Source: Phoronis australis
Taxonomy: Eukaryota > Phoronida > Phoronidae
Assembly: GCA_002633005.1 (NCBI GenBank)
Contig: NMRA01000078.1
Span: forward strand, 811,249 to 875,248
Direction: 5' to 3'
DNA length: 64,000 bases
Both the position numbers and the translations under genes were made by a program. Shown here in pieces: positions 36,686 to 51,400 of this stretch (positions are counted from its first letter, which is position 1; the number at the start of each line of letters is the position of its first letter). Under the pieces are notes generated by a model. That model did no database searches, was not told the DNA's origin, and was given only the letters and a program-made list of their open reading frames with translations.

Positions 36686-39030
36686 TTGGTGCCAAGGAAG
36701 AGGGGTCATGCTTCTGAACTTTGACCTGAATACAGGAGGACCAATTATTTGCCTCTATTTTATCATATCGAATGACTGAGCTGTATAATTGAGATAGATT
36801 ACAGACACCCTCTTTATCAACTATGTCAAGTGCAGTTGCTCATACTCAGTTCAGACTCATAACTGGTTTGTCTATTATCTTAGAACACGTATGCATTTCA
36901 GTGGCGAGCCTTGATTTATTTCAATTTAACGTTTTACAACACAAACGAACTTATGAAATAAGGGACATATCACATGTCATTACATCATTCAAAATTAGCC
37001 AATTTTTACGTCCCTCACTTTGCGGTCACTTGTCATAACGGCCCCCCCACCTTATCCAGTCACTATTTCAATCGTCGCATCTGTACCCGTGGTATTTAAT
37101 GCATTGGGTGCACCCACTGTTTGGATGATAAAACAACATGGAAGAGTGAAAGAGGATATTGTGTCACCGTGGTTGCGAAGGGTTAATTTCCTTTGAAATG
37201 GCCAGACAGGTGCATAAATGAGCATGATTATAATCTACTTAAAATGAGTCTTACTAAAAACTGTTCTTGGAGAGACATTCTCTATTCACACAATTTGTGT
37301 CCTTCAACTTAAACTGCATTTATAACAAGAATATTGACGATATAACCAAACCTCTAACCCTCTCCCCTCGCCGTCTAACCTTTTTTCGAATGTGATGACA
37401 TAACACGTGAACGGTCCCCAAGGCAAGATAATGCTGCAAATTCGTCACTATACTATTTCTGAGGTGGAGCTTGTGGGATGCATTTTCGGCAAGTTAAAGT
37501 ATCTGATTTGTTTGTTGTAGTTTGAAGTTGCAGATTTTTGAGACTCCAAAGTCTTACGCAGTCTCACTGTCAGTGCTGTTGCACTTCAGTCTTGGTGTGC
37601 GCGGTGTTTATGTAACAGTTCGTGTGCATACCTGTTCTTGAAGCCTGAACATTGTAAAACCAGGAATGTACTGTAGTGGGAGTCCACTTAAAGTCAAACC
37701 GAATAATAGAATGTCCTGGTTATTGTAATGAAATGTCAAAAAACACGAATCAATTTCAGTTGTGACCATGTAAATGAATGGCATAATGGCCTTGAATATT
37801 ATTATCGTCCTGTTCTCATTTATTGTGATTAAGAAGTTGGCAAAATTGATTCTTACCCGCCTATTAGCATATGGTCCTTCGCATTTCTATCTATAAAGTA
37901 CCGTAATTCATCTTCATTTGCCATATCGATGCGCGGTGCTATGGCTAAAAATCAGCTGTTTCCTATTTAGTTGTCGTGCTCGAGTGTCTCTCCACTTAGC
38001 ATGATCAGGTAATGATTGCAATCGTCATCGAATCAGAACCCGCTTAATGAAACGTCCCGCTAATTATGATAACTTACATCAAACCCCGAGGGTATGACAT
38101 CGCGCAGGTTCCACTGTAGTACATTCTTGTACACTGTCCGTGTCATCTATTGTAAAGTCACTTAATGTTTGTGAAGTCGGTTATCAGTGCCCTGGTATTA
38201 TTCTGGTGTTTAGGTTACTTTGTAGATGTCCCCATGTAAATAATTTACTGTTGTATATCCTAGGTAGGTTGCATATTAAGTCAAGTAGTCATTTCTAAAC
38301 AAAGCACTTCATCTCGCATACTAGCAGCCAGTGTCTCTAATTTACCCCTCGGTTTCATGTTGTATTGTAAAGCTCACAAAGTTGTGTCTAATTACACTGT
38401 GAGATTTAATTAGAGTGAGGCGAAATTCAACTTTCCTGAGAAGCCGAGTGCAACAACTATAAAAACGGTATAGCAGAACATTGCCTGTATCGGGTGAAGA
38501 CATGACTTGCTCACGTCCAGTTTACGCGAGTGTTACTTTATTTTGACCACAAAGATGACCGTGCCATGAGTCACCTGTGGTTGTACAGCGATTGTATTGT
38601 GTGCTGGCTGACCATTGAAGCCCTGTTGTTATTGGATGTGAATAACAGTACTGTGTTTGTACAATGACTTGTTATTCATTCATGCAATCGTTATTGAAGA
38701 GAAGGATGAGCAGATGTTTTTCGTCCTCAAGGGTCTTCAGAAATGGGCAGTAATTGAGTCTTTTCCATGAGCCACAGAACACGTAGCCACTGAGTGGAAC
38801 TTCACAAAACACTTAGCTACTGAGTGGAACAATGGGAGTAGGACCCATATTAATTGCCACAAAACCTACCACACACTGTTTGAAAGTATTTCACATTTAA
38901 ACACCAGTCTGCTTGGCCTTACCGTAAGACGCCTACATTTTAATCATGTGACTTGTGATTGGCACTGCCTGTCTATGGTGATCACACAGCATTGGGTAGA
39001 CTTTGAGCATTAAAGTTACTAGTAAAGGAT
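36686..39030 (+). other. SET 3' UTR and downstream flank
   Basis: Non-coding sequence after the SET stop codon. The end of the 3' UTR cannot be fixed by eye. A tandem pair of about 36 bp (ctactgagtggaac) sits at 38790-38830. ORFs here show no family resemblance. Confidence 0.4.
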
Positions 39031-41029
39031 GCCTTTGTGAATGTTGTTTCAAGTCTGTTCTGCCATCTGACTGGGCATCCTATCTGCCTTATACAAATTC
39101 CATGTTAGGAGTGTATTGCAACTTTACATACAAAGAACCCTTGTCATGCACATATTCATGCAAAAATTCAACACCCTGAAAAGTTCACAATGCATGGCAC
39201 AGAAACAAGTTGAGGCAAAACATTCTGAATTTTGATTGGCTGCCTTGAAAGACATCACAAGCAACACCATCTTGACTGATGGTAGCTGACTGTACCTACT
39301 CCTACACACTTAACGTTTTGTGTTGGAAACCCTGGTAAAGCTTGTGGTTCATAGAGCTGTGCAAAGGCATAGTCTGGTGTTTCACTTTGTTCTGACTGCA
39401 AGACTTTAAGACCGACCAGAAACACTATTTTTTATTGTCTCCCTCGTTAGGTCCACAGGAGGTTCAACTCCCGCCATTTGAAGTGCCCTGTTTATATGTT
39501 GGTGTTTGCAACTGGTTCCACACCGAACCTGTCAAAATTTAAAGTACAAATTGAAATATCTGACTACCATAATGTAAATGCATATCCTAATTATGAATTT
39601 CACTATGGAAGTTGTCATTTTGTTCTAGGAGGGGGTAACCAGCCAGCATAGTGGCTCAGTATTTTATGGATGGCTGTAAGTCCTGGGCCTTTTGGAACTG
39701 ACATGCAAGGTCAGTGATTTCCTTGTAAACCCTGCTCTTTGTATGCAATTGTCCCATTTGGCCTGTGTAAATAAAAAAAGGCTTGTGATCCTCACTAAGA
39801 GGTTAGTTATTTTACTACCCCCTATGCCTTCTGAATAGCCCTGCCCTGCCCGAAATGGTATCGTTGATATTGTTGCCATGGCCAAAACACATTGTAACAG
39901 TCACACCCAATTCTAATATTTGGGGGCCCTTAACTAGATTGAATTGGGGGCCCCCTGCCAATGACTGTAAACTTCATCTCTTAATCATCGAGTTCCCTCG
40001 TCTCTAGGGGGCCTGAGTAGTCTCCTGTGTTGCCTTGAGGGGGAGCTAGCCTCGACAGTGAGATTAGTATTTGTTAAGACAAACATGTTAAGTTCTGTAA
40101 CAGCTGGTCAAGGAGAAACGAAAACAGTGTGATTGATTTAAACGAATTTGTATTTACAATTTAAAAAGGAAATCCAGACAATTAATTTCGCACATTCTGA
40201 AAAATGCAAATCAATTGTGAAACTACACCTCAATAGAAATGACTTGGTGTTTTGCAGTGCAAATTATGAAAGTAAACAGGACACAAGTGAGCTACTTAGC
40301 ACATCAAAATCTGGCAACTTTTCATATTGAGTCTCAGAGAGCATTTGCTAGCTTCACGTTTACTTTTCTCAAATTTTTGTCAAATAAAACACGTTTGTCA
40401 ATAACATGCAAAATAGATAATCATAATTGTGCATACAAAAGCACTTACTAACCCAAGTCTGAGTGTAAATGGTTAGCAATGAATTGGGAGTCACTAGACA
40501 TGCTATTAGCGAGCTAGACGGCCAGGACTTTACATGTGATGCACATATATACAGATAGCAACTGTTACCTTAAAATAAACTTGCCACAATGAAACTCAAT
40601 ACGACGTGGAAAGCTTGTCCTCTTAGTTGAATTTTAAGGAGACTAGGGAAATTATGCAACAACTGAACATCGGACTGAACGACAAGTGAACAGGAGAGCA
40701 CATACTCAAGTGTTAGTGTACCATGCAGCCAGTAACAGATGTCGCCACTGTGCCATGAACAACTTGCCAACGGGACTGAAGTCAATAAGGGCACTGTAAA
40801 CCCATCATCTGTCGAAAACATATATTTAATAAGGTCACTCACAGTTAGGCCTACAAACTGCTCTCAATATCTCTTTACTAGGATTATGGGTGATTTTCAG
40901 GTTTGAGAAGCACTGACAGTTTGCTATTGCTTGAGACCATGCTCCCCGCACAAAATAACCTTCCGGGTACAGCTTAAAGTGGAACTTGCATGCTAACTCC
41001 TTACCTCTGTGATTGCTTGGTCAAATTAG
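39031..41029. other. Intergenic sequence between convergent SET and IRAK4, nothing recognised
   Basis: AT-rich sequence with scattered short ORFs and no recognisable domains. It presumably holds the polyadenylation regions of one or both convergent genes. Confidence 0.4.
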
Positions 41030-41365
41030 TTAAAAACAACATATAACGATGATGTGAATATGGCATAGATTGAAAATTGCCAAATAATTTTAAGAACGAA
41101 GTTTGTGTCGAAAATGATCCGTCGTAAATAACTCAACTGTGTCCAGTAAGTATCATGACATGGTGTTGGGGAATAACACTGCATGATGTACGTCACTGAT
41201 GCAAAAGACATATTTGCAGAATTTTGCTTTCACATCAAACAAGTTGTCAATGAATACAACCGCACTTTGTTTAGCATAGACGATGTTCAACCAGCATTGT
41301 CGTTTAGTTCCTTCTCTACATTAGCACAGTTAGGAACATGCAAATACATCTTTAATTGATTAGCA
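41030..41365. repeat. Dispersed repeat copy B (inverted partner of 19345-19715)
   Basis: Its reverse complement matches 19345-19715 block by block, including gttgtattcattgacaa and the stretch around cagtgttattccccaacacc. Confidence 0.7.
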
Positions 41366-42363
41366 TGGTGTCGAGGGCTAACGAATGGTCATTACATCCC
41401 TATCCCAAAAATAATTTGAGTAAGGAACATGTCCAGACCAGTTTTGTTTCAGCAAATGGCCTGAATCAAATTTTTTTTCTTCTTTTTTTGATAGAGGGCA
41501 AGTTCATAGCAGTCTTAACACGAATTGATATGTCAAAAATGTACAGCTCCGCAAATTTAATCATCTTACGCTAACAGGATTTGCATGCACGTGGACGAGA
41601 AAGCATGTACTGTTTACCCCAGAGTGCCCAGAGAAGTCCTCGGCACATCAAAGGCTTGATGGCACCGTCATATACTGAAGTGAGCAAGTTGGGCTGGATG
41701 AGATAATTGCGGTTGTAAACCAAACACACCTGTTCAGCGTACGACTTTCAAAGACAAAAAACGAGCAGTAAGTACGACAAACAACCAAAATGACTTTATA
41801 AAATTGAAAAGTAAATGGTAGTTGTCTTTGAATTTTTAAAATCGATGTATTATAAGAGAAATTAGTGAATAGATTTTCTTCAGCATCGCGGCTAAGCCAC
41901 GAGTATTAGTTTGTGGATCGATTAGGAAAGGGAAGTCACAATCTGCCTTAGGCTTGCTTTGGACTCTTGTACAAGCAGTTGTTTCTGAAGCGAACCTCTG
42001 ATGAAATTTGAGCAAATCTGAAACTTTCAAACACAACTTCATCAATGCATGCCTATGTTCGCCTGTCAACGAAGAGCTAACTTCCTGATGTGATTACCGC
42101 CAGAAGTTGCCATGGGAACAGGAAAACAAAAAATAGTGCAATTCATTTCCCCCTTACTGAATTCCCAAGATAATTAAATAATACCTTTACGTTGAGTAAA
42201 TGTCGGGTAAATTGATGAGACGTGTAATATAATTACAGAACTTTACAAGCCTTGGCACAAAGCATCAATTTCATGTTTAAAAATAAAAGGTCGTTTGACA
42301 GTAGAAACAGCCTATTCCAAGATCACGAATGCTGAGAAATACGAACGAATCGAGTTCACATCA

Positions 42364-42411
42364 TCAGCAGTAACTCTGAGGTCCTTCGATGGCCCGTAGT
42401 TCTTCCATCAC
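42364..42411 (-). CDS. IRAK4: IRAK4 coding exon 12 (C-terminus and stop)
   Basis: 48 bp, acceptor catgtttttgtag. It encodes VMEELRAIEGPQSYC and TGA, completing the terminal kinase helix (V..L..I pattern). Found from phase and family pattern. Confidence 0.8.
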   Translation of the reverse strand: MMEELRAIEGPQSYC

Positions 42412-45400
42412 CTACAAAAACATGCAACATACACAATAAAAATCTCCAATTTGGAACTGTTAAACAATCAACGATTTTCAGTGCACAACAGCTAGCTTGA
42501 CTGCCTCGATGCCAAATTGCAAATCCAGATCGGCTAACAAAATCTCGCCAAAACTGACATCAAAATCAACTGAAAAAAGTCGAGCCATACTCCGTTCTCA
42601 AAAACTTATGCTTATATCTTCAATTATTCCCCATAAAAATTATGTACCATTCAAACTCTACTGGTAACTCAATTATTCCTGCTACTGAAGACAGAACAAA
42701 GACGATCGCATGCACTAGAGGCGTGTGTTTCACCAATCTTGCATGTTTACTTCCTATTGTAAGTTAAGCTCATCTGATGTGTGCTGGTGTGGTGGCAAAT
42801 GCACTGATTTCACAAAATAAACAGAACAATTGTGAACCAAAGGAAAAATTGGAAATTCATCAAAGTATCGAAGTAAATACAAACTTTGAAACGAACTTCG
42901 GGGGAATTATTAACTTTGATACTCGCAGTGGCCACTTTATGGCAACTTGGGGATTTTTCGCAGGTAGCCAAACACAATCTGAGGTCACGTTGGCAACCTC
43001 CAGGTCGCCAAATCGAGCTCTGACTTTGCTTAAACTCAGAACTTTATAGAAACAGGGAATATTGGCTGTCCCAAATTCAAGTATAACAAACAAGCTGACA
43101 AAACTACTCATATTTCATTGTTTTAGTTTTCTATGTAACATGTCAATAGCAAGAAACATACCCCAAGTGTTCAGACTCTCTGGATATTTGAGAAATGAGA
43201 TGAGCCCCAAAATCGCCCATGTCCCAATCTTCAGGATCAAGAATATTTGATTCCAGCCTGAATTCTGGTGTCCCAAATTTTAGAGACATCCCCAAAGTGT
43301 AGAATTGTTACCACATGTCGGCAACACAACAAACCAAGTTTGATTTAACATACAGTCCAACTGATTCAGCTGGTGTGATAAAATTTCACAATAAGTCTCA
43401 AAAAAGAGCAATTAGTTTAGTTTGATTGTCAATTTTTTCATGACCAAAGTACTGCTAGTTTTGCCCAAGCACCACCATTAATCAATGTTTTGAAAAACTG
43501 CGAGCTTTTGCACCAATTAGAAATCACTGAAGAATGAAGAGAGTAGTTGTGGATATTGCTTTTGCCTGAGTAAAATTTTAACAAAATGGAAGGTTTCAAC
43601 AGGAAATGTAATGAGGTTTAAATTAACAAAACACGAAACACAAATGCACACTACAGTGAGAGGTATTTGAAATTTTCCACATGCGTGAAAAGAAAAAATT
43701 AAAAATGTGTTCAAATTATGCAAGCAAAACTGCAAACTAACTATTGAAATTTCCTCCATTGTTTGTGAGCCTCTCTGTTAAACGGATAAAAATAAGCATG
43801 CTAGTTGTGACCTATTACCACATAGCACTTTAAGATGCTGTGCGATCCTAAGGGAAGCAGTCATAAGTTTACTGTTACAGGGGAACAATAAGATTGTTGT
43901 CTGCTCACCCATCCGTGAGCTACCGAGATGTGAGCATCCTAATTTTCCAGCTGTATTTAGTCGAGTACCCCTCGAGCAAAAAAAAAACAATCGGGCGAGA
44001 AAATTTCCCTACAGCCTTTAACAATACTACTCGGAAATGCAGTCCTGCGCTTTAAGCATCTACTGTCCAACAAGCGCACCTCAAGTACTCTAGCTCTTTT
44101 CTTGGGTTTATATTTGGTTAATTTCTTGGCAATGTCCACCAATTTCTGGGCTACACCTGGTCCCCAGTCTCCAGCCGTTTTGTCCGTTAGGTTCTCCGCT
44201 AAATACTCGTGAGAATCTAGCAGGTTAGTCTGAAATGAAACCATATATACATGATGGAAGTGACAAACGGCACATCAAATGTTGGTGTCATAAGATATGC
44301 AAATGGTACTTGAACATACCATGGTGCATTGTCATGGTATTGTAATTAGTATCTTGGTGTTAATCACTTATAATACAGTTCCTGCACTAGTACTAGTACA
44401 CGGCTTGCAATTAAAAAACACATTGTGTCATCTTCGTTTTTGTTCATGAGAATGAGTACGGTAAAAATTCTCAAATTTGGGACAGTCTCTAGAATTTGAG
44501 ACACTGAAACTCCCTGAAAAATTGAATTTTATTGATTCCATGAATTTGGAAAAAAAGCGATTTTTACATTCCCTATGATATTTCTCAATTTTGGACAATG
44601 TGTTTTCAATCTAAAGAACAGGTAAATTTGCTGTCTTTTCGGTGACAGTTGAATTTGGGACGGCTAACATTTTCAATTTCTAGAATTTGAGACAAGCTCC
44701 AACCTTGAGCACAAAAATTAATTTTTCAATTTCCCAAACTGGAGAATATTTACTGTAAGCTCACAAATATGACTGAGATAGGCGTCAGTTACTAAGATCA
44801 ACGTTCAACTATGTTTTCCACAGGATAACTAAAAATAAATATCAAGACAGATACCAAACAAGCCAGATATATAACTACCATTAGAAAATGCAACGCAGAC
44901 AGACACACACTAAGATGTATGACTAAAAGTTATGCTTGAAAATGTATGATTATTTTCACGTTTCAGCCACCATGCAGCTCAAACAGCTTACCAGTGTGTG
45001 GTCAATCCTGTCGCCGTCAAAAGAGGGCAATCCAGTCACCAGTTCCAGCAACACCTGCAGTAAAAGGATGCAGGCATCAAATATTTAAGGCACCATACAG
45101 TCCATTAAACAGTAAATAAGTGTCAATTACTCCTCAAAATTATCGCCACTTTCAATCAAGGTGAAAAAAAAGAAAGTTAACAAGGCGCAGCCGCTGCTGT
45201 ATAATTAGGATACTGTTGCAACCATGGGTCACGGCCAAATACCAGTCATTAGATGGACACGTATAATTGGGTGGTTAGTGTTTACTGTGATGTATACATT
45301 ATAAGTAATTCATCTAGTAAGCATACAATATGACAGAGCAGCAAATTTCAATATTCAATGATCATTGTTAATAGACCTTATTCATGCAGTCACCATTCTC

Positions 45401-48400
45401 TTGTATCAATAGTCTCTGTGTTTAATTCCTTGTAAAATTTATTGTTACTCATTGGTCAGCTATTAGAGGCCCGTGCCTTTGTGGCCACCAAGTCATGTTT
45501 TTATATGATTAAAAAATAAAAATAAAAATTTGTTGCTCTCTCTAGAATGGGTCCCTTTGTAGGTTTAAAAAACAATGCATTGAGATATAAAAATAACGAG
45601 GAACACAAAAAAATCCTGTTGTGCACTATGATTAAGTGCAGAACGCATTGTTTTTAAAACAAGGCGGCTCTTTGTAATATGGTGAATAATCAACATTAGA
45701 AAATAATGAAATTTCAATCTATAATTGTTAGAGTTATCACTGTGCAGAATTACAAAATGGCATTTGATAAAGTCTTGTTTCTTTGCAGCAAAGTAATCAA
45801 TCTTTGAAAAATAAAAAATGTCCATTTTGACAATTTTTTGTCCCGAATTTGTGAAGAACTGGTGTGATGCATAAACAACATAATAACGAGCAAGTTCACA
45901 CTCGGTTTTAAAAGAGTAAAAGGAGAATGCCACCCAAAAAACAACCTATTTTGTAACAATTTAGATCGAGCAGTTCCACTCGATAACAACAAGTTCAGTT
46001 GTTTTACTTGACACCTAACGGCAGGTGGAAGTGTTGAAATTAACCAATGACGTAATCCGTTCGAACGCAGTCAGCCGTTCATAACACGCTTACTGGTGTC
46101 ACCTTATCACCCGAATTCATCGTTTTATGCCAATAAATCATCAAAAATCGATGTAAAGCCCTTACAAATACATCGAGTTCTTGAACAAACGTGTTGTTTT
46201 ATTTCACTGTTACGGATTTATAGGTATTAGAATGTACAGTAGCCTACAGAGTTTGCCTGTAGGCCAATTTACCATGGTTGATCACGGGAGTTTGGGTTTG
46301 TTTGGTGATAAATTCGAATCATTGTTCCGTGAAATACAGACAGGAGAACATAGCTGTGTGTTATACTTATAGACTTGCAATTTTTTCAGTTTTAAACACA
46401 CAAAACACTTGTTACTCCCCGCCAGTGGCTCAGAACCTGATCAGGCCCGTCACGGATGCTGGGACTGGACATCACAAACATAAACCAACTTAAGTTGGAA
46501 ACTAAACCTCCAGTCACAAAAAACTGTAATAGTGCACCAAAAAAATAATGTGCACGTATTTATTTAGCTGAATTAGTCACGAAACTGAAAATCTACTCAT
46601 TACGGCGTTTTCTCACTGCTCCCAACTTGTTTGATTCCATAGCTCAAAAACAAGTTGGAAAGATGACCCCTGTAGCCCATATCTTACACGACTGATTAAC
46701 TCCATTCAGGCATTTATGGTTGGAGGGCCAGCTCTCTTTTGTTCGATAATCTCCAATAAGATCATATCTAGCCTGTCAGACTGGTTTGTGCTGTTAAAAA
46801 TAAAAGTTAAGTTATAACATATTTGAACGTAAACCAATAGCATTTCTGAAATCCTTGTGAAATGGTGATCATGTTTAGATTTGGAATCGCCAAAATTGCC
46901 CAACTACAATCGAAGTTATGACAATCTCTTTTTTCCGAACGCGCCCATTTGCTCTGGGTTTGATTGTGTTCACAGGTGGTCTGTAATAAGCCTGGTAGAT
47001 AATTGGCCTGCTTGTTGTCATACCAGACAAAAGACTGTGCTTGGCAGTTAACAAAGAAGCTACATGTTATCACACACTCAATGTCTGGTAAAGTCACTGA
47101 ATGGGAGAATGATGTATACTTGTCGGGGGCTGCGAAGACAGGTTCGCCTTCCACAGAACCGTCAGGGCAAAGGTTGTACCGTAACAACTATTTGAATAAT
47201 GTATTTGTATATCTAAATAAAGATTCCCTAACATGTGACCATAGCATATAAAATCGAGTTATCGTTTCACAACAGCTTTCTGTCAGCAAACACAGAATTA
47301 GCATGCGCTCACACGGCCTCGGTGACCAGTCAATTACATTAATTTTATTGCATCTAAAGCCAGTAATGCAGTGATTTATTTATTGCTGGATTCTCAATAC
47401 ATTTGCTCTCACGAATACTGCAAAGGCCTTACAAATTGTATTTAATGAGACAGACTTTGTTTCAGTTTTATATAAGCATTGGTTAGGGTGAGAATAATTC
47501 ATTTTGAAACAGAAAGCAGAATAATAAACGTCTACATGGCAACTCGCCTGGCCCCAATCTGGACTTAGTCGAGAGCTCATCCGACGAAGACTTCATGGGT
47601 GGGATCTTCAGGTTTCACAGGCTATCAGTTCAAACCGGAATACACTGATCAAGAAATACTAGAGACGAGGCGCCATGAACATGCACAGGCAACGGAATGT
47701 ATGGATAGTTCTTTGGTAAGCCAGAATTCGTCAGAGAAATCACTGTCGACGAAATGCCGGCCACATACACGGAGATGTTTCACGGCATCATACTTGCTAT
47801 TAACAGCGTACTTTTCATTCTTCATTACCGCAAGCCACTTCCAAAGCATTTCGGGGTCTCGAGGAAGTCGAGAAAACGATATACCCGCTTTCTTTGCAGC
47901 TTCATAGTTCGGACAAGCGGGAACAATGCACCAAATTCACTCTGCAGGTGAACCACTGACGTCGCTGCATCGTTTCTCACCTTCCTCACAGGTTAACGTG
48001 ACACCTCTCAGCAAAGTGAAGTTGACCGTACAAGAGGCGATGTGGATATAGACCGATTAAGACGGTAAAAAAGACTAAAGCGGGTGGCATTCTTTAAAAA
48101 TTACATTAATGTAATGCAATGCAAATCAAAAAAGCTTCAATTTATGATTTTGAGAAGCAACAAGGCACTGTCAGAGACAGCAGTAATTCCCGCTGGGTGT
48201 TTTCTGTGAGCAGAATGTTTCTCTACATGTAAGCGTTAAAATTAAGAACGTTTATACTTCAAGGAAATACAGTCAAATTGCAAACTGCCGACTTTATGCG
48301 CTACTTTCTATTATGTTTTCTTAGCGTTTGGCTGAAATTCGATGAGAAATGTAAGGAAGAATTGAGCGCAAAACAGTTTTCTACTTCGACGGATGGATGA

Positions 48401-51400
48401 ACAGATGGAAACATGGGGGATAAAAAGAACATCATTCTACTTGACACAGCAAAAGTGGATACCATAGTAAAATGATATAAAACCAGAATGTGACAATACT
48501 GTACCCATCGCCACCAGAGGACATCCCAGGCTAACAAGAAAGTGAGAGACCGACCACCATATGCTTACCACTCCAAAGCTAAATGCGTCCAGTTTGTCAG
48601 TGATAGTACCATGTATGGCCTCGGGGGCCATGTACGCTGCTGTGCCGATGACATTTGATGTCTGGAGTGCCGTCTTATTGGCTGGTCCTTGGCGCGCCAG
48701 GCCAAAGTCACCAAGTTTTGGGACAAGATCTTTATCCAACAAGACATTGGCGCTGAAATGTAGATGAATAATGGTTCCAGCTAATTTCAACATTTTGTAG
48801 CAAATATGAGATATTTCTTTACGGAAAGTAACAAAATTTACCGAATAATACCTACAGTAAGGATCAATTCAAACTTAATTGACTGCGACTACCTCAATCT
48901 CAGTTTACTCTGTCACCAAATCAGGTCCAAAGCAAATTTTGCAGCTCACATCATTAACTGGAGTAGGCAGACAGTATTATTGAGAATGTGTTGCATTTTC
49001 TTTTTATTGTAGAGTCACTAAATTATTAAAAGTACAGTAAGCCACGTTCCAGATTACTGATCCCATCTCATTAGGGTGGTCAATTAAAGTTGGTCAATAA
49101 GCGAATTTGTAATAGTAACTACTTGACTAATTGATGTAATTTCCACATCCCAAATTTCACTCCACTTCCCAAATACAATTCTCCTCCTCGTGGAATTAGA
49201 AAAAAAAGACACATTTCTTCAGTGACTTACTTTTCGAAATGCAAGGCAACTGGCACACTTCTGAGCAGAGTCGGACCACATGGGTTTTCACACATTCATG
49301 TCAGCAATGCAGCTCACAATGTGACAGTGAAACTCTACTGGCATTAAGATGACGAATGCCAAACTAATTTTGATTGACAGCAGTGGTGTGACGAGTGCCC
49401 GCTTTCTTAATGGTTAACGCCACCCATAGGATTTTTTAGGAGTACATTTTTTGCAAATTTCCATGACATTCCTGCAAGTGGTTTCAGCAGATGTCGAGGT
49501 GGATAGAAAAACAGACACGATGGTTAATGAAATTGCCACTAGGAGGATTGTAATCAAAATGAGTAACAGAGCAAACTAACACTGGTGCTGCTTAAATCAA
49601 ATACACAAAATAATGCAACATTAAAAATCCAAAATAAATAATTACTCATACCAATCTGACCCTACTACAACCCTATGACCCCACAATGACCCCACAATGA
49701 CCCTACTATGACCCCACCGCAGTGCCATATTACTCACCCCTTAATATCTCTATGTACTATATTAGCCTGAGAAGTATGCAGGTAGGTGATATGACCACCC
49801 TACTATGACCCTATGACCCCACAATGACCCCACAATGACCCTGCTATGACCCCACCGCAGTGCTATATTACTCACCTCTTAATATCTCTATGTACTATAT
49901 TAGCCTGAGAGGTATGCAGGTAGGTGATGGCCTCCGCTGTTCCCTTAGCAATACTGACACGTACCAACCATGTCAGAGGAGCTGTGTTTTTCTGTCACCA
50001 TGGAAATATGCAAGGAATCAGTTAAAAATGGCACAATTCAACAAGACCAAATAAAGTAAACAGTACACTGAGGAGGATTGTTGATTCAGTTCCCGATGCC
50101 ATGATCCAGTTTGTGACCAGAAATACAATACAATACAACCTTTTATCCCCCATCTCAGTTATGTTTCGGTAGATATCTCACAGGCATTCCTTGACGTGTC
50201 TTCTCATAAGCAGCGGTAGACAAACGAATCATTATAATCATTGTTTTTAACTACTGTTTATTTCATATTAAAAGGATAATAATCCCTGTTTTGATGATTT
50301 CAGCTTATTGTGAAGGCAACTTTTGATTTAAATAGCAATCTAACACCATGGCTGAATATTGTTAGTGAAGCTGACATCATAATATGCTTCTCTTGTAAAG
50401 CACAGCGATATCTCAGTCATGAATAACCTTTTTTCTTGAGTTACTTGAGCCTACAAAACGCAGCCCGAATTAAAGCTTTCACGCCAACCTGCAGTCCCCA
50501 AAACACTGACGTGTGGACTTGAGTGAGAAAGAACTTTAAGACCAGTCAGCAACATTGGTCAACTGACCTTGCAGGCGAGTCTGTCCTCTAACGACCCATT
50601 GACCATGTAGGGGTACACTATGCAGAAGTGGTCCCCATCATCACTGACACCAACAATCGGCAACAAGTTTTTATGTTTGAACCTAAATGAAAACAAGATG
50701 TGAAAGACACGACCTCGTGGAAAGACATTGATTAGCAAACAGTTACGAACGACGTATAAACGAACACAGACTGTTTCAGCTTCAGGCTTATTTAAATTTA
50801 GCTGTTTCTAATCTTGGGAGATAGTTAAGCGCTATTACTCGAGAGAACTGAGTTGAAATCCCGTCTTGGATGGCAGACCATGAGCATAGGGTGACTCTTG
50901 CCTCCAATAGCACTCATTCATAACGCAAGAAAGAAGAGTGTTGTAAATGTGTTGAGCGCCCCCTAGTGGAAAGCAGTGCTTGGTACTCGTCAAAGCAAGA
51001 GGGAAGAGAGTGTTGTAAATGTGTTGAGCGCCCCCTCGTGGAAAGCAGTGTTTGGTACTCATCAAAAGCCTCACTAGAGATATGCATGAAAAAGGATTTT
51101 TGTTTCTTTCATAGTCAGGATAGTTTACAAATAGTGAAGATTTATGGTACTGCATTGGTTTGAAATTTGAATGTGAGGTAGGAACCCTGCTATGTGTCTC
51201 AGATTTCAGCATCTTGCATGACTGTACCTCCTCAACTCCATGTGATTGCAAACAATGGGTTGAGTACCATAGATGCAAGAAACTTACAAGTAAAGCCAGT
51301 ATGACTATGAGCTTCGCCAGTAGTGCATGGCAATATTTTGCAAAGACTCGTAAGATTTTGCATTTCTGTGAGTGCCACATGGCCATTAAGCTCAACTGAT

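Noticed and set aside
43957-44244. IRAK4 exon 11 reading through to a stop 44 residues later
   Set aside because: Splicing at 44080 to 42411 gives the expected kinase C-terminus. The read-through sequence does not resemble the family.
49738-49790. Duplicated catalytic-loop segment as an extra constitutive IRAK4 exon
   Set aside because: It has a donor but no acceptor, and adding it would repeat the catalytic loop. Recorded as a duplication only.
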